Below, piece by piece: positions 1 to 15,276 of a stretch of DNA of 64,000 nt. How positions within the stretch are numbered: position 1 is the first letter of the stretch; every line of letters starts with the position of its first letter. The translations under genes and the position numbers were made by a program. Under the pieces are notes generated by a model that saw nothing but the letters and a program-made list of their open reading frames with translations, was not told the DNA's origin and searched no databases. The DNA comes from Spirodela intermedia (taxonomy: Eukaryota > Streptophyta > Magnoliopsida > Alismatales > Araceae), in assembly GCA_902729315.2 (NCBI GenBank), contig LR746276.1:2765169-2829168 (forward strand), read 5' to 3'.

Positions 1-2871
1 TTTTAAAAATATAGAATCAAAATTCAGCAAAACTGTTTACTAACACACAAAAAGCGAACAAAATTGAAACAATCCAGTTATTAGATAACAGTTATCTTTC
101 AATAATGTTACCTTCAAAAACCTGACGTCAAAATAGTACATGTGACAACTGGCAACATTATTCACATCGATATCATAAAATAGGTCACAACTATAAACTG
201 TGAAAAATGAATGCATCAAAGCTAAGTGATCACAAATGGAAAAAAATTGATGTTTCGTAGAAAAATTGATAAGATATCCCACTTAAGCTCAATGTGTAAT
301 AGCTTCACCCCGATTTTTTATCTTCATCAAACCCAACGGTATATTTTTTTCTCTTTCCTCCATAACTTCCAGTTGTTAGGTGCGTTCATGTCTTTTAAAG
401 GCTCATATCCCTTATTTACAGACAATGCACCTATTAAGCGATTGATTCTTGTGTCATTACTTGATAATATTTTACTGGCGATTGGACTTGATAATGACCT
501 TCCATACGGAAGTTGTAGCACAATTGAATACATTCTTTCAACTTGTTGTCCACGGCGTCCCACTTGGGAATGATACCAAGACACGAAAGTTGGTGTCACG
601 ACAAATATTTAATTAATCTACTTAGCAATTAATGTCCAAATTTACATAAATAGCATATTTTAACCATTAATTTAAAAGATTATAAAGTATGAATAACAGT
701 CCCAATAATGTCTAAACCTGTTGATTATGCACAAAAGCACGCTGAGTTATGTACATATTGTGACAGAGAGAGAGAGGGAGATCACACCCCTATCATCTTC
801 TGAAACTGAGTGGAAGGAGCTGAGTTATATACATATATTTCATAGTTCATACCACCAGTTAAGGATGGGTCACTAATCTTCTTTACTTGAGTCCGTTCAA
901 AGGACCAGACCTCAAAGCTAACCGATGACGTCTTTACATAGGATACACCATGAATGTGACTGATTTAAGTAGTCGTCTGTAAATTTCAATTTCAACGAAG
1001 GATGGGCAACTTATTAAATAACCTTTTTGAGTAGTCACTGTAGGGTTATGTTCGTAGTTGGGCCGCTAGCAAGGTGCCTTGCTTTGAAAACCAGTAGATC
1101 GTAGGAAACATCGAAACTTCCTTTGACCAAGGTAATTGTTTATAATGTGTTAAGGAATATGGCTGGTGGGGACTTAGGGACAGGTGTAACAAGATAAAAG
1201 GGATATTTGATGGCAAATTAGATGGGAGGTCCAGAATAGGATTGACAATGATTATACCTTGATCCTGTAGACGAAGACTTGTAGCCGACGATCTTGGAGC
1301 AAACAGTCCAACTATCCTCCTCTTGGAGATATAAAGATTCCACAACTCAAAAAGAAACCAGGGAACAAACAAGGACGAACTAATTCTCAGCTTCATGCTT
1401 TGGAACCCTGATTTTACACCGGGAAAGGACCTCCAAGACCCTTGTGGAGAACGAGATGGAAGCCAAATTTTCATTCAAAAGGTTCTTTTCTGGGCCTGAA
1501 GTTCAGTCTTCTATTCATAGGAAAAACATGAGGCCTTTGAGAGGGTGCGCATTCTTAGATCTGGCCGAAAAATCCCAACAGCTCCGATAACTAATGGGCT
1601 GGAATTTCGGCCTTAATGCAATTAAAAAATAATGCAAATGGTTGGGATACCCAGTGTCTTTAATAGATTTTAAATACTTCAAGAAACGGGCAAAAATGGT
1701 CAAAGATAGACTTGGGACCTAATGACCTACCAAAATCAGCAAAAGAAATCCCTAATTGCATTATTTACCAAGTCCAGCCGTGTGCCTCCATCGAGTGTGG
1801 ACATTGACAAGTGCATTGCCGACCCTGATCCCCAGATGACGAGGATGTAGCAACTGGAGGGGAAATATAGCAGTCACCCTTACAGCAAGAAATGCTCCTT
1901 GTTTGTAGTAGGGAGAAAATATACTTTTAGAAATTCCCCATGTTCTTGGAGAAGTATTTTAAAATGTTTTCAGTGAACATGGACCCCTGGATGCCAAAGG
2001 CATCCTTGGGATGATCTCATAGTTCCCACAAAGTGGAGACGATGTGGTCGGTCCATGGATTTTCCTTCCTTTTGTCACATTTCGCTAAAACCGTTGGTCC
2101 GACCTAGGATAATAAGCTCATAAGCTTGGTCTTATCTCACCATCAAGAAACGACCATGGTGAGAATGAAAGTGGTGCACATTCTTATGTAACAGAAACAT
2201 TATGTACCCCGTTCAAGGAAACCTCTGGAGCACAAATCTAAAGAGAATCATACTAGGCATAGCAGATCCGTCCTCCAAGAACTATGGTTAGTAAACCAGC
2301 GCTCAAGAAAAGCGAAGAGCACCAACATCCACTGGTTCACTGACAACGAAATGAAAAGAGAAAAGGGGACCGCAGTTAGGGGCCTGGTGTCAGTTCCAAA
2401 ATGCACATAGAGATCCTTGGCTATTATTTCGAGGAAAAGGCATTGTATAACTTTATGAGGAAAGTTTCATCCACAGACATGCAGTTAGAACCTAAATAAC
2501 GCAAATCAGTTTGGTTTGCAACCAACAAATCCAACTATGGATGCAAGACCGTACAATGAAACTTCATTAAAGAATCACTCATTCAAGACAAGGATTCCCG
2601 TCGAGACAAAACCATTTCTATTACAACAGTGAATGCAATAATGAGAATGCAGGACCACAAATACACATTCACATAGAAACGGCATGAGCATCGTGAAGCC
2701 GAAGGAATAATAATGCAAATCAACCATATCAATAAAAAGCCAAGAAAAAGGGATGTTTACTGAAAACTGCAAGAACATAAGACGGGGCTGTCTAACCTTT
2801 TCATAAAATCTGGTAAATAAAACACCTTTCCGACCAATTAATGAAAAGAAATCATGCATGAATGTGCTTAC
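1..2871. other. Incomplete large TWINKLE intron, no recognised exon
   Basis: This stretch lies 3' of the last visible TWINKLE exon on the minus strand. The next expected exon, carrying the Walker A segment of the helicase domain, was not found here on reading the minus strand, so this is most likely part of a long intron reaching past the left edge. Open frames occur on the minus strand at about 327-599, 1046-1474 and 1515-1703. They match no family I recognise and look like shadow frames or decayed repeat. A short GA run lies near 762-780. Confidence 0.55.
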
Positions 2872-5800
2872 CCTGTAAAATTCGTCTACTCCGCTCCATC
2901 CAGTGGTGACACCAAGTTCGTTGCCATGGCTTAAATTATAGTAAGAATCAATTTCATGAAAGTAACTACTGAATCTGAAAAGACCCTTAATTGGATAAAG
3001 CTCAGCATCTTCAATTGCTCTCCTCACAGCATCCGCCCCCAAGCACATAAGCACCTGAAAGAAGAATAGAAAAAAGTTCATGACAGAAAAATTGTAGGCA
3101 TAAGCAAAGGAATCAAATAAAAAATAACAGCACAATCATATAAGCTACCTTATACAACTTCAGGTGCAAATAAAATGACTTGTCGAATAAAGATTCTGAT
3201 TGAAGACAGCCGGGCTCTTTTTTTGGTACTAAAATTGCACTTTAAAAAATGCATGAATAGCTCAGAAACTTATAAGAGAATCTCCGTCTGGTATTCATCA
3301 TAATAATTCAGTAAAAATCGCTTCTCACATATATCCCACTAGAATGTGAAAGAATTAATAGTTTTACATTATTATGCACATAAAAGCAACCCATACACCA
3401 TATTAGTCTCAATGTCAACAAACTGGAAGATGAATCAATGTTTATACCGACAGAACTGCACATCATCAAGAAAAAGATAGTTTCATTGTGAAACTGAGCT
3501 CTCATGGAATGATTAAATTCAGCGGCAAAAGATAATTTTCTAGCAACAAAATTACAGTTAAATCAGCTACACTAGGGCATTAAATTAGAGGTATATTGCA
3601 TTAATTTTGAAGACGTAGTAGAAAAGTGAAGAAAGAAATTTGATTCCTCATTCACCTCGTCCATAAAAGTAACAGCACAGATGTTGTGTGCAATTAATTA
3701 AGGACCTATTGACTGTAGCTCATCAGGTGATCATAATAAGGAAAGAAATGGCATGCGATGCATGGCAACAAAAGGAAGCCTAATTATTAATTATAAAAAA
3801 GAAAATCATGGTCTACGGTAAGAACAGTCCTGTGCTGATTACCATAAAACTAAGCTTGCGACCACAAATATGGGACTATTCACTCGCTAATTCGTCTTAA
3901 GTTAGATTGCCCGGTAGTTTTAATATGATACCAGACCCAATGTTTGCATTTGAGCTTCGTGCACCCCATCTATACTGTGTACGTGATAAGGCCCAAAAGT
4001 TGGTTTGCACATAAAGGGGCGGATTACGAGTAGTATGGTATTCGTAGCAATTAAAGTAGCCATTAAAGATGGACTGTTACACTCAATTTTAACTGATTCT
4101 GAATTTGACAGCCCAATAACTTTGACAGATTGCTAGAATTCACATAGTAAATCGTCCAAATTATATCACAAATTTATTCAATCGAATGTAATTGATTAGT
4201 TATTGACAACAAAGGACTACCAATATCAAAATAAGATCATATTCAGAACATATGAAGGCCGTTTACCCTCTAAAAGCAAAAATTATTAGAGCAAGGTTTC
4301 GACCATATTTGATGACAATGATTTTTCAGATAATATATTTTTAATGCTTTGATAATGTTATTTACTAACTCTAATGGAGTTTATAACCATATTTTCTCTT
4401 TTGTAAGCTGATCAAATATTTAATGCCATTAAGGATAACTTTTCCAGTAGATCACAACAGACTGTTTGGCATAAAGATGAAACAAAACATGTTATCCTAA
4501 AAAATTGGATGTGAACCTTTCTCCATTTTTAAATCCATCCGGTAAAATACTTACCATATTTTTTATAAATGACTTTACTTAATTATCAACTTTTAGGAAG
4601 TTTCAATTGCAGTTCCATATAAATCTAAGGTCTTTGTGGAGCAAGTATTCCAACAAGCACCCAAGTGACGAATAAACATATCATCATACCCCCTCAAGTT
4701 AGCCAAGACATGCACCTTTTACACAAACTTGTCTCCTGGACTATTCCTAGCTGATTGGATGAGTCCGCAATACCACACTGGTGAAACAAACATAAGTTGA
4801 TGATGGATATATTCATATCTCGCGTCCAACCTTAAAGTACATCTTATGTATTGATCCAAGATTTTATTTTTTTTGTCGGTCTCATCTGATCACCTAGTTT
4901 ATGTACCCAAAATAACTTTCACAGCTTTTGAAAGAGAAGGTGGTGGAGACAACTCCGAGACAAAGAATCCATTAGACAGCAACACATGTGATCAACAGAC
5001 ATTCAGGTTCTAGATATTCTGTGCACTCTTTCATACCCTTTGAAAGAGTAAATGGAAACTCTTGAAAAGCCTACACAAAGAGAGGTTGGCTCAAGTTGAC
5101 TTTGAGGCTCTGCATCCCCATGAGATTAATCACAAGACGGAAAGCATGCACATGTGTTGCCTTCCATGAGTAAGTGAACAACGTTTTCTTTATGTTCCAA
5201 TTTGATATTGGCCACAGCCAGGGGGGTCGATCCCACACCACACTCTTCTTTGATCATGAGTGACTGCTGCAATCATTGCTGGTGGCCTCCTACAATTAGC
5301 ATGATTCCACAATTTGGTAGTCCTTTGTTGTCAATAATTAATCAAAAAATTGTAGTGCCAGTATCTTTCTGAACAATTAGCATGATTCCACAACAAGGTC
5401 TAGGAAGATCTCTTTTTATTTGGGGAACTGGAAATATTAAAATTTGGCTAGTGAACACCAGCTATCATGACATAATGGCCTAATTTTGCAATGGCAAAGG
5501 GATACATCAATTGCTACCTGCTGAAAGGTAAGTAATATATTCAAGATGCAAAAGTGTTATTTTGAAACTGAAGATCCAACCGCACTATCAACAGCAGATT
5601 ATTTTATATGTTAGTTTCAGGATAGCAGAACCATTTCATTTCCCAGCCCACTACACTTTCAAGTTTGTGCTAAGACTCAAAACAGAATACGACATTTCAG
5701 AATATAGAAATAACAGATGCATACCTAGGATGATAAATCTGGTTGTTTTCACTGTTCAGCCAAAAAACAATCAAATGTACATATCACCGCATAATGCTCT

Positions 5801-8800
5801 CAGAGGATGCAAGTTATCCACAGCATCAAAACAATAGCGAACGTTGGGATATAATCTCATAAAAAATTATACTAACATAAAAAATTCGAAATATCATTGA
5901 TTGAGAGCATAAAAATATTTTATGGCCTCTAGGCATACGTACTGAGTGGTACCACCCATGTTGTAAGCAACATAGAGAATTCAAATCCCACTAAAACGGC
6001 ACATCCAACATTAGGTACTATTATCAGACAGACGGTACTCTTTAGAGAGCTTTATACTAAAATGTCGAGAAGATATTGTACATACAATCCTTTCAAGGGC
6101 TCTATGCCAAAAGGTCAGCATTCTATTGATATTCATTTCACTTAAATGGCAATGCATATTATACTCCTATAAACCGGTTGCGAGAAAGAGAATCATTCCA
6201 CTATGGAAAGCACCTCATTCGCATCCTTGAAAACTTCAACATTATTTTTCTTTGGCCAAGTAACTCTCCAGCACCTGAGTGGAATAAAAAGGAACTATTG
6301 TCAGCAGAAATCAGAAGTTCACCGGCACAGGAGAAGAACTCAAGGAAATATTCTTTCCGCCAAAACTTCAGGAAAAATGAGAAATTGAATGGAAAAATTA
6401 ACCTTTCTTTACCCAAACGGCGAGCAAGCTCCTCAGCTAATGCTTGGCCAGGCTTATCAGAATCTGTTGCTAGTATAATACGTGAAGCCTAGGGAAAATA
6501 GTTCACAACATAACTTAAAAGAGATTTTGCGAGAATTTCTAATGCATTATATCTAGATTTTGTCGAATACAGCATGATACCTTTTCCAAGTATTCCTTGC
6601 AGTTCCACAGATATTGATATTTTGTGTCCTAGAGTATGGACAATAGTAAATAATTGTCAGATAGAAATACAGACGGATATACTTCAGGAAGCCTATACAT
6701 TTTAATCTCTCTATCCAGTACTAAGGAGAGATGGAATTGCGTCCAAATTAAAAATAACGATCAAGCTCCACTGAGCAGTCCCCCGACAATATATTTGGGA
6801 AGACATTGGCCCACATACATAAATGCCCCCAATTAAAATGTTATACCCGGGCGTTTGCAAATTATTTACAGGACCTCCTAGAAGTTTACATAGAGAGATC
6901 CCACTTCCCCCAATACAAGAACCAGAGTGAGAATAATTAGAAAAAGAAGCTTCAAAGCAGACAAAAATGTGAAGGAAGAAGCCAAGAATTGTCAGCGAAT
7001 TCTAATGGGGTACTGAACCCAACATTAATTGGGAAATTCCAATTGTAAAAATAAAATGAGAAGAACATAAGATTAGTTTGGAAAATCCACAATTATTGTA
7101 AGCCATAGAGCTGAATCCGATACTTGGGCTTCAACCTAACAACAATTTGGCACTAACCTCTCCCAAGAAAACTCCACTATGACATCAAGCTCGCTCTATC
7201 TTATTGTCAATGGACCGAATCTTATTGTCAATGGACCGAGACGCATGCTTTCACCCACCATCTACATCTCAAGGTAGCCTTCAGTCCAATTGCCTGATTT
7301 CGACATCTGAGTCATGCCGAATGAAACGAATTCTGACTTTTTAGACCCTCACAAGGATATTAAGTAGTTAATAAGTAAAAATTAAGTCTAGCGATACTCA
7401 CAAACTACACAAGAGTTCACAAACTACGCAAAACTCGCATGAACTAAAAAGATAACATATTTTAAGAGTTCTAAATGAAACAAAAACCTATAAAAAATTA
7501 TAGGATACTAACAACCTTTAGTAGTTCTAAGAATGTCTCAAACACAGGAAATCAAAGGAGCCTCTAAGATAAGAGAATGACTAGACTCAGATGACTCACT
7601 ACTGTATCATTTGAAGCACCCAAATTTCTGCACCTAGTCTCACATTTCTTTGGACTAATGTCTCATGTAAGAAATAATGGCTGGCAGTAAGCAATAACGC
7701 TCATAAGCCTCCAGGTTTAACTTATCTGATATAAAACTTATCTTCTTCCAACAACAAAAAAAAAAAATCAAGTTTAACTTAAAAAATAGCCATATCAATA
7801 AAAATATATCTGGAGTACATGGATCTTGGGCATAGGAAGTGTTTAAAAAGAGGTTTTCCTACACTATTCCCCAAGAAAGAAAGAAAAAACGCAGCAGCAT
7901 TTTCAGAAACAGGAAATACGTAAGAAAAAACATTCGTGGAGTTCATTAAAGATGAGTAATGGACGATAACTGGATGGTACCCAAGGAAGCGATTTTGAAG
8001 GAACACCATTCGAGACCACTGAAGAACAGAAAAAGGAACACTAAACACGTGTTCACTGTTAAGTCAATTGTAAACAGTTATGAGGACGAAGGATGCAGAA
8101 ATTGGTGGTGGAAAATGGTTTGACGAATAAACTTTGATAAAAAATACAAAGATTTCTATGAAATTGATGAAGAAGAGACTACCCAGTTGTGACATCTTCT
8201 CTCTCTCAAGATTTAATGTCAAAAGCAAGTGTTTAGTCTAAGAGATCATTGATCAACTCTTCATAGAATGAGAGATTACAGAAAATTTTATAAAGTAGTC
8301 CAATGACGAGCCAGTAATTACAGAAACTAACAAACTTCTAGACAGTGGCATTTTGAATACACTCTCGCAGTTGATCTCGGGTGGTGGAAGATTATCTTCA
8401 CCAGCTATCCTGTCAGCAACATGATTTGAAAACAATAGTGAAACAATGCAAGGGAAGTTCACTGGCATACGGCATAAGATCAACACAGCAGTATGTATCC
8501 AGTTGGTCAAGGCCAGTGAAATGGGAGATGCCTTTCAAGCTTGCCCACTGAACCTTTTAGTTTTCTTTTTCTTCTTCTTCATCAATGTCTTGTTCGATGC
8601 TGAAAGGTTTTCTTAATTTTTTTCTATATCTTTTTGTTATTCCTGCTTTTTCTCTTTCCATGTTCTTCTCTCAATTATTTCATTTCCTATTATTACAGAG
8701 TTTTGTGAAAACCTTCAAAATAAAATTAAAAGGAAAAATGACATTATGCGTGCACAAGTGACTTTGATACTAGCCTATTTAATGAGGAACATGGCAGGTG

Positions 8801-11800
8801 CCGTTCCACTGCTGGGAATGTCTGGTACAATTTCCTCTAGTAGACTAAAGTACGTCTCAAGTGATTGAGATTAATGTTGTGCACTTTCCTACTCCTCGTT
8901 CTGGAACGAACATTTATGATACACGTATCGTTTCAAGGATAAGAGTCTTTTAGTGGGCATAAAAACTCTTCTATTCATGAAATTGACAGCACAAAAGGTA
9001 CTAGGGAGGAGATAAAACCTTTTCTACATTGATGGTACCTCCATTTAAGGATAGAGGTGAAATATTTCAAATACAGAAAAAGTCATCAACACAAGAATTG
9101 TCAGGTACAAGGTAGAAATTATCAGCAATAGAAGTGCAGACAACAGAGATGAAGAGGGGGATCAAAGCATTTTCAATCACTATTATTCCAGTAACCAGTA
9201 TAAAATATTGAAATAAATAGCTAGAAACAAAATAGATGTTTTTTTGCTAGCTAGTTTCAAACTAGCCTCAAAAAGTTTTCAAACTAACCTCTCTTTCTTC
9301 AGGTAAATTCTTGGATACTTGGGCGGGAGCACCATCAGGTACACTAACACAGTTACGAAAACCAGCCTCTTCCAATGAGAGCTTATCTATTTCACCCTCC
9401 ACCTGTTTTACATTGGCAAAAGTCAAAAACAGGAAGCAGATTTCTAAAAGGCAACATGAAGATACAATAAAAGTAAGAGAGGGATTACAATAATAATATC
9501 TGTAGCTTGCTTTATGTCATCGAGTCCATAGAATATTCTTTCTGTATTCTTTTCCTGTTCAAAGAAGGAAAACAAATCTAGTTTAAAGGTCATCCTCGAA
9601 AAATGTAGAACATAGAGACTTAAATCAAAACATTGTTCTTAAAGAGAAGCCGGAATCTCATGATCACAAGTAAACTTCCACTAGATGTTAATGAAAACAA
9701 AAAAATAAACCTGAAAAAATCTTTTGTTGTTGCCACGATACTTGCAATTGACAAGCGTTCCATTTCGTTTGTAAGTAAAAGCAATGACAATCTGTTAACG
9801 AAAATTAGATGAGTCCAGCAGTAATCATCATCATATATGAAAAGATTCAAGCAGTAACCCTGACCTCATTATGGTATTTGCGCTGCATGACATCATTTCT
9901 ACGCAAGGTTTCAGCAGATATCATTCTCTCCGAAAACCAAGCAATAATCTGTAACAATAGATTCAGAATAAGAAAATAACAAAGTCAAGCAAACTTGGCA
10001 ACTCATGAAGATAGATTCAACTGCAAACATTATCAAGACATTCCCATGCAGTTGATCCAGACAGAAGATAATAGATACTAATAGTTGCACGAAAAATAAC
10101 ATTAATCATAAAAGATAGCCCATATAGACAAGGAATAATGGGTAGTTTTCCCGAATTTGGTCTTTGGTGCACTCATCACGTTCTTCCATTAAAAGCTGGA
10201 ATTTCATTGAATAGAGTGAGGTTGTCTACCTTTCGCAAAATAATAAACCCAGAGCTACAGGCTATTAAAACCCTACCCTCAGAGATAGGGTTCAAGAGGA
10301 AATTAATTATGGCCTAAATCGGCAATTTGTCAACTGCCAATTTAATTTCAACAAATCAAAACAGAAGAGTTTTTTGCCATTTCACTATGCTGATTCTGGG
10401 ACTGTGACCAGTCGGTTGCTGAGAAAACTCTGATAGGTTCATAGAACGATACAACAAAATGAACTTTTTCAGATATCCTGTTAAACGCCTAATGGTCGTG
10501 TATTTCTTTCCAGGACTCCTTGTGTAAAAAAAAAGACATCGAAACAAAATATTATGGGTGTAGGGAGGATGTCAGAAACCCTTCCATGTGATCCCTGCAC
10601 TCAAACTGCTTAAAATCTCAGCATGACAATCACAACAACAACCCAACCCAACCCAACCCAACCCCACCCTATCATCACATAGGTAAAATATTTCCCGTTC
10701 ATAAAGATAAAATAATTAATGACCCTGACACAGCACCTTTTTTCCCGTTCACAACGACAACCAACTTTACTATCACCGGAAGAAAATTCCAACCTATGAA
10801 AATAATATTTGTTGCTGGCGTACTGGAGTCAGCATCCTGAATCCTTCTGCCCTTTCCCTTCTCAGACATCAAATTGAAGCTGTAAAAGCAAGCCCTTTAA
10901 AAGGGTTGGTCCAGCTAGTCTTCGAGCCAGCCGGAGTAAATCAGGGTTGGTAAGGAATGCTGGTCCAATACATCAATACTAAAATAGAGTTGGTAGAACA
11001 CTCTAATATTAGGATGTTTGACCTTGTGTCTTCAGAGCAAAGATCATTCCCTGTGGGAAAAAGGTGAAGATCGTCCCCTGATACTCCTTTTCCCTCTGTC
11101 TCCTACTCTCCAGAACAAATTTTACACAAATTCTGCCTCTACTGCGGTTTTTAACCTTAAGCTGTATATGAGATAATCACTTGGACTGTAACAAACTGCA
11201 CCTAGCGCGCCTTGAAAGTGCAACCAACTGTTTATTACGTACTAGTAAGCAAAGTAGACTTCATTGAAAGATATCTTTTGCAGGGGATCATTTAAAACAC
11301 AATGAAATTCCACTTACAGATCTAGTGAGGTTGCTGCGTTATCCATTTTCAATTTAAAAAAATGCATGTGCCAAACTATATTCCCCTAAGGCGTTACTCG
11401 AGATTTATGCCACATCTAAGCTCTACCATCGCAACAGACCATAAAGGCACTATTCCAAGATGAGGAAGATTGACGTAATTTGACACAATCGTACAGAACA
11501 CATGGTTCTCATAGTCATGGGATGAAAAATCTAGAAATACTGAAAACAGAGAGTAGATGAGTGTAGCATAAACATAAAGAACTATAAATGATCAAGAGTA
11601 GCAACATAACTACTTACCTCACTACACAAGTCCTCTAACTGAAGATCTTCCTCCGAAATTTGTCTATAGGTAGGAGCATTTCCACTATGACCACTGCGGG
11701 CATCATATCCCTTGCCATCTTCTGATACCTACAAATACACTACTGGATAAATTTACAAATCATGCAAGAGCAATTCAATGGCCTTGGATCCCAACGACGT

Positions 11801-14134
11801 ATATGGTACTTTTACCTGCAAATGTCCCCTCCATCCACATTTACCTCTAAAGCATGACCACATGGCCAACTGCCTGTAAAATTCGAAAGTATTCACTACT
11901 GTGAAGAGAACGAATATCGACGGTCATCAGTAATGACACACAAAGATTTAAGCAACTCACCCATCTTCACGAATGAAAAGAGAGAAGCTCCTTTCCTTTG
12001 AGTCACCTCCACGACACTATAGAAAGATTAATAAACGAATTAACTAGTAAGAAATTCTTCCTCAAGAATAACACTCAAAATTAAACCATGTCAAAGTTTT
12101 GAAAGCTGATTAATATAAAAGAAGGTTCTGTCATGTATGCTGTGCAACGTTTAACAACACTGTAAGTAAGAAAGAGGTGGTTACAGCCGTAGCAACAGAT
12201 GTTAGGGAACAGATATTGTTCATCACACTAATCTCTAGATGAAATTCTATATAATGTGCAAATAAGGACGAATTTCGATAGTTAAACTAGAACAGCTCAG
12301 TGACATCACGTGCCATCAACCAGTTGTAGCGAACAAGAAGCCAAATTGGTATTTTTCATTTCTGATATTTATTATTCCCATTTAGATGAGAATCAGTTAT
12401 GCATTGAAAGTTATTGATCAGAAAAGATTTTAATTATTGTATTCACCTGGTTAAGGATCATTTGAGTTCAGGCTTATGTGTATTTCTTATTTTTTGAAGT
12501 GTAGAACTCATGAAAGTCATAAAACTTTGACTTAAGGAGATAGAGGACCACCATTATCTTAAAAGAAACGCAGATTGTACATAGTGCGTAAAAACCAGTA
12601 GCAAAGGGCCTGGAACATCAAATGGGATTCCAAGAAACAGAGGCAGATGGAATCTAAATAGCTCAATTAGCCGTTATAATCAGCCTGAAAGATGGAACTG
12701 AAAATCTTATGACTTTCTAAAGATCCCCATATTTGTAGCAATAATTGCATCTCCTAATGATCTATACACCATGGTATCCTAGACGTAAGTTGGTAAGGTA
12801 GAACTTCTTTTCATTTTTCTTCCACAAAAATCCTCATTGAAACGGGCTTCCTGTGGATCACTGGTTTCGGTTCACATCTATTGGATAGCTTGCATGTAAA
12901 GGCCTATTCATCGGATATCTGACTATTTTTAAACAGCCCTTCATAGTAGACATATCCCACCACATGGAAAAAAATGCATGAGCAGTCACCAACATGAAAA
13001 CTTACAGTAGAAAAATTCTAATTTAATAGGAGTTTTTATTTGACATGAAAGTATATTCCCGCCAAACTTCCTAGATATGTTTTCAGCAACATTGACTCAT
13101 TAAATATTGATGAAAAAAGTTCGCAGAAACATAGCAGCTAACAAAAGAACAAGAAATTTCAGACATATACGAGGTGCATTGCTCAAAATTTGGGAGACAT
13201 AGACCCTCCATTGGAGAGAGTTGCCAGTGGCATCAGGGGACCCAGTGGCAGGCCCCTTGGAAGCTAGCCAGCTCCAAGCCTGGTTGGCCCCTATTTGTGC
13301 GATTGATCACAGCTACCTTGGGAAGCTGCTGTGCAACCCTGTCCCCCCTCCCCCTTACCCCCACCCCTTACTCACACAGAAAGAAAAGGAACAAATGAAA
13401 AATGTTTTGAGAGATTCTCCCTCACGTCAAGAAAATAATATCAACATGAAACATCTATGGATACGGCAAACGGAAATAAATACACCCGTCACGTCATCCC
13501 AAGAGAGAGAAGATACCTTGGGGCATAGCATACGTGTGTACTGTCCAGGCTTGCAAGAACCACAGGAAATCCCTTGTTCTTCCAGCTTCTTCCTCAGTAT
13601 CTCGAGTTGCATGGCGTTAGTTTTCGCTTCCTCTAAGGTGCCCGGCAGAACTGGAACATAAAAAATAATCAAAAAAAAAAAAAGGAATACAGCGTAGGGA
13701 GACTTTCCAGAAAGACATAGCACACATAAATACAAGGAAATCAGACTCAAAACATGCTAGAGAGTACCGGCCCTCGCGAGACTAGTTGGAGAGTACGCGC
13801 GCACATGACATAATCTCAACCCAGGAAGGGGCACCCTGGAGGAGACCTGGGCATCCGCAGTGGTGAGTGAGCTCGGGGAGATGAGGTGCAGGTACTCCCT
13901 GAGAAGCCGGCGGTGGTACCGGTAGGGAAGGAGCGGCGCAGCGAACCAGGCGGGATGCTTGCCGACGAGGTGCTTTGAGCTGCCCATGAGAACGCTCGAG
14001 TGGATGAAGTTCTGGAAGGTCTTGCCGGCCGCCGGCGGCATATCAGTCAGACCCAAAGTCGCACCTGAGCTCCTCCCTGGGGGGTGATCGAGGAGGAGGC
14101 GGAGGGAGAACCGGGGAAGAAGATGGGGCTCCAC
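2872..14134 (-). CDS. TWINKLE: TWINKLE organellar DNA primase-helicase, 3' part outside window
   Basis: Homologue of phage T7 gp4-like primase-helicase, which in plants acts in mitochondria and plastids in DNA replication. Exons in transcription order: 14134-13768, 13650-13517, 12016-11961, 11873-11816, 11728-11618, 9948-9865, 9791-9711, 9554-9489, 9402-9289, 6628-6581, 6488-6403, 6274-6214 and 3054-2872. Phases agree at every junction and give 483 uninterrupted codons. Residues 1 to about 120 look like an organellar transit region. The zinc-binding primase part follows (CPK/CRGGDS, then CFRGKCGWRG). The TOPRIM region has EGEIDKLS and ATDSDKPGQ. The last exon carries the helicase-linker text ELYPIKGLF and GVTTGWSGVDEFYR. 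The Walker A and later helicase exons must lie left of position 1. The intron after the 6214 exon begins GTGCTT, the same six bases that open the next exon. The start is the first ATG of the transit-peptide frame. It is divergent with receptor-kinase copy A. Confidence 0.9.
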
Positions 14135-15276
14135 ATTTCCCGCTACACAAGCACCTTCCAGAATAAATACCTAGCCAATTTAAATCGTTCTACATCTCCA
14201 TCACCGCCCTCCCTCTACTGGGCCCGCATCTATCGCCTTGCAACAAAGTGGACCCAGCTTATACGAATGCCTGCACCTGAAGAGTGCTACGCAGGCTTCT
14301 TTATCTTTGATCCATGTATATTTAATATCTATTTCATGTTTGTACGTAATCCCTTTTCAGGCTTCAAAAGGGTTTTTTATTAAATAAATTTCGCAATCGT
14401 TTTTCAAGGGTTTGTGTATGCAGATTTATGTTAGAAGGTTGGCCATGCCTTTGGCCAAGGCGTTGTTATTATGTAGAAAATAAAGAAAATAATTTTAAAG
14501 ATTTGTTTTAGATCCACTATCATTATAGCTAAATGATTTTTTAATGAATAAATATTGCATTAATTTAATAAGGATTTAACTAGCCTCAAGTAGGCCAAAA
14601 GTAGATAGGCCTACCAAGGAAAAATAATTGAACTTAAAAACCCCAAAAAAGAATAGAGAAAATGATTTTGCCTTGGTCTAATCTTTTTTCAAAAGAACTT
14701 ATCAATAATATAAAATATATATATATATATATATTTTTTATTAGCCTGCTAGTTTAAAATATTATTTAATAAAAATAAATTTTATTAAGGACTTATGTTG
14801 GCCTTGGAATTCTAGAAGCTTGCTAAGCTCAAAGGAGTTCCACAAAATTGGAGTTGCACAAGTAAGTTTAAAGAAAATGAGTCTATGTTGGGAAAATGTA
14901 CTAATACATAGGAAATGAAGAAAATAATGAGAATAGTTAGTAATATTGATTGTTTTCTGGAGCAATAAAATGAAAATCAAATAGCTTTTTTAATGAAATA
15001 TAAATTTTTTTTGACAATTTTTCCAAGACTTTAGTTATATGTCATATTATAAGATTAATGGGGCTAAATAAGTTTCAGTAAAACATTGGCCTAAAAAAGG
15101 TAGGACACAATAAAAGATGCACACTTAGTAAAGCCCTACATGCACAAAGAAGAGTTTTCACTGGGATTGTTACGTCTTACACAAGACAACTTAACCCTTA
15201 AAAAATTCTCCTTTGATTCCACGAAAAGCCTCCATATTAAAGTGATTTGAGACTGGTTTTGTACACCATTTAGAGT
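14135..15276. other. TWINKLE 5' flank and intergenic spacer
   Basis: Divergent spacer between TWINKLE (minus) and receptor-kinase pseudogene A (plus). The first 160 bases or so are probably TWINKLE 5' UTR or promoter, because 14215-14290 also recurs at about 40526-40600 next to the TWINKLE pseudogene. The rest is AT-rich with a (TA)n run near 14716-14735. No gene is recognised. Exons 1 and 2 and the promoter that intact copy B carries are absent here. Confidence 0.6.

Noticed and set aside
1046-1474. 142-codon minus-strand frame within the TWINKLE intron
   Set aside because: I looked for helicase motifs and retroelement domains and recognised none; not supported as a gene.
10629-10675. Repeated CCCAA/CCCAACC units resembling plant telomere repeat
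   Set aside because: The unit is CAACC/CCAAC without the full CCCTAAA repeat; a short low-complexity tract in a TWINKLE intron.
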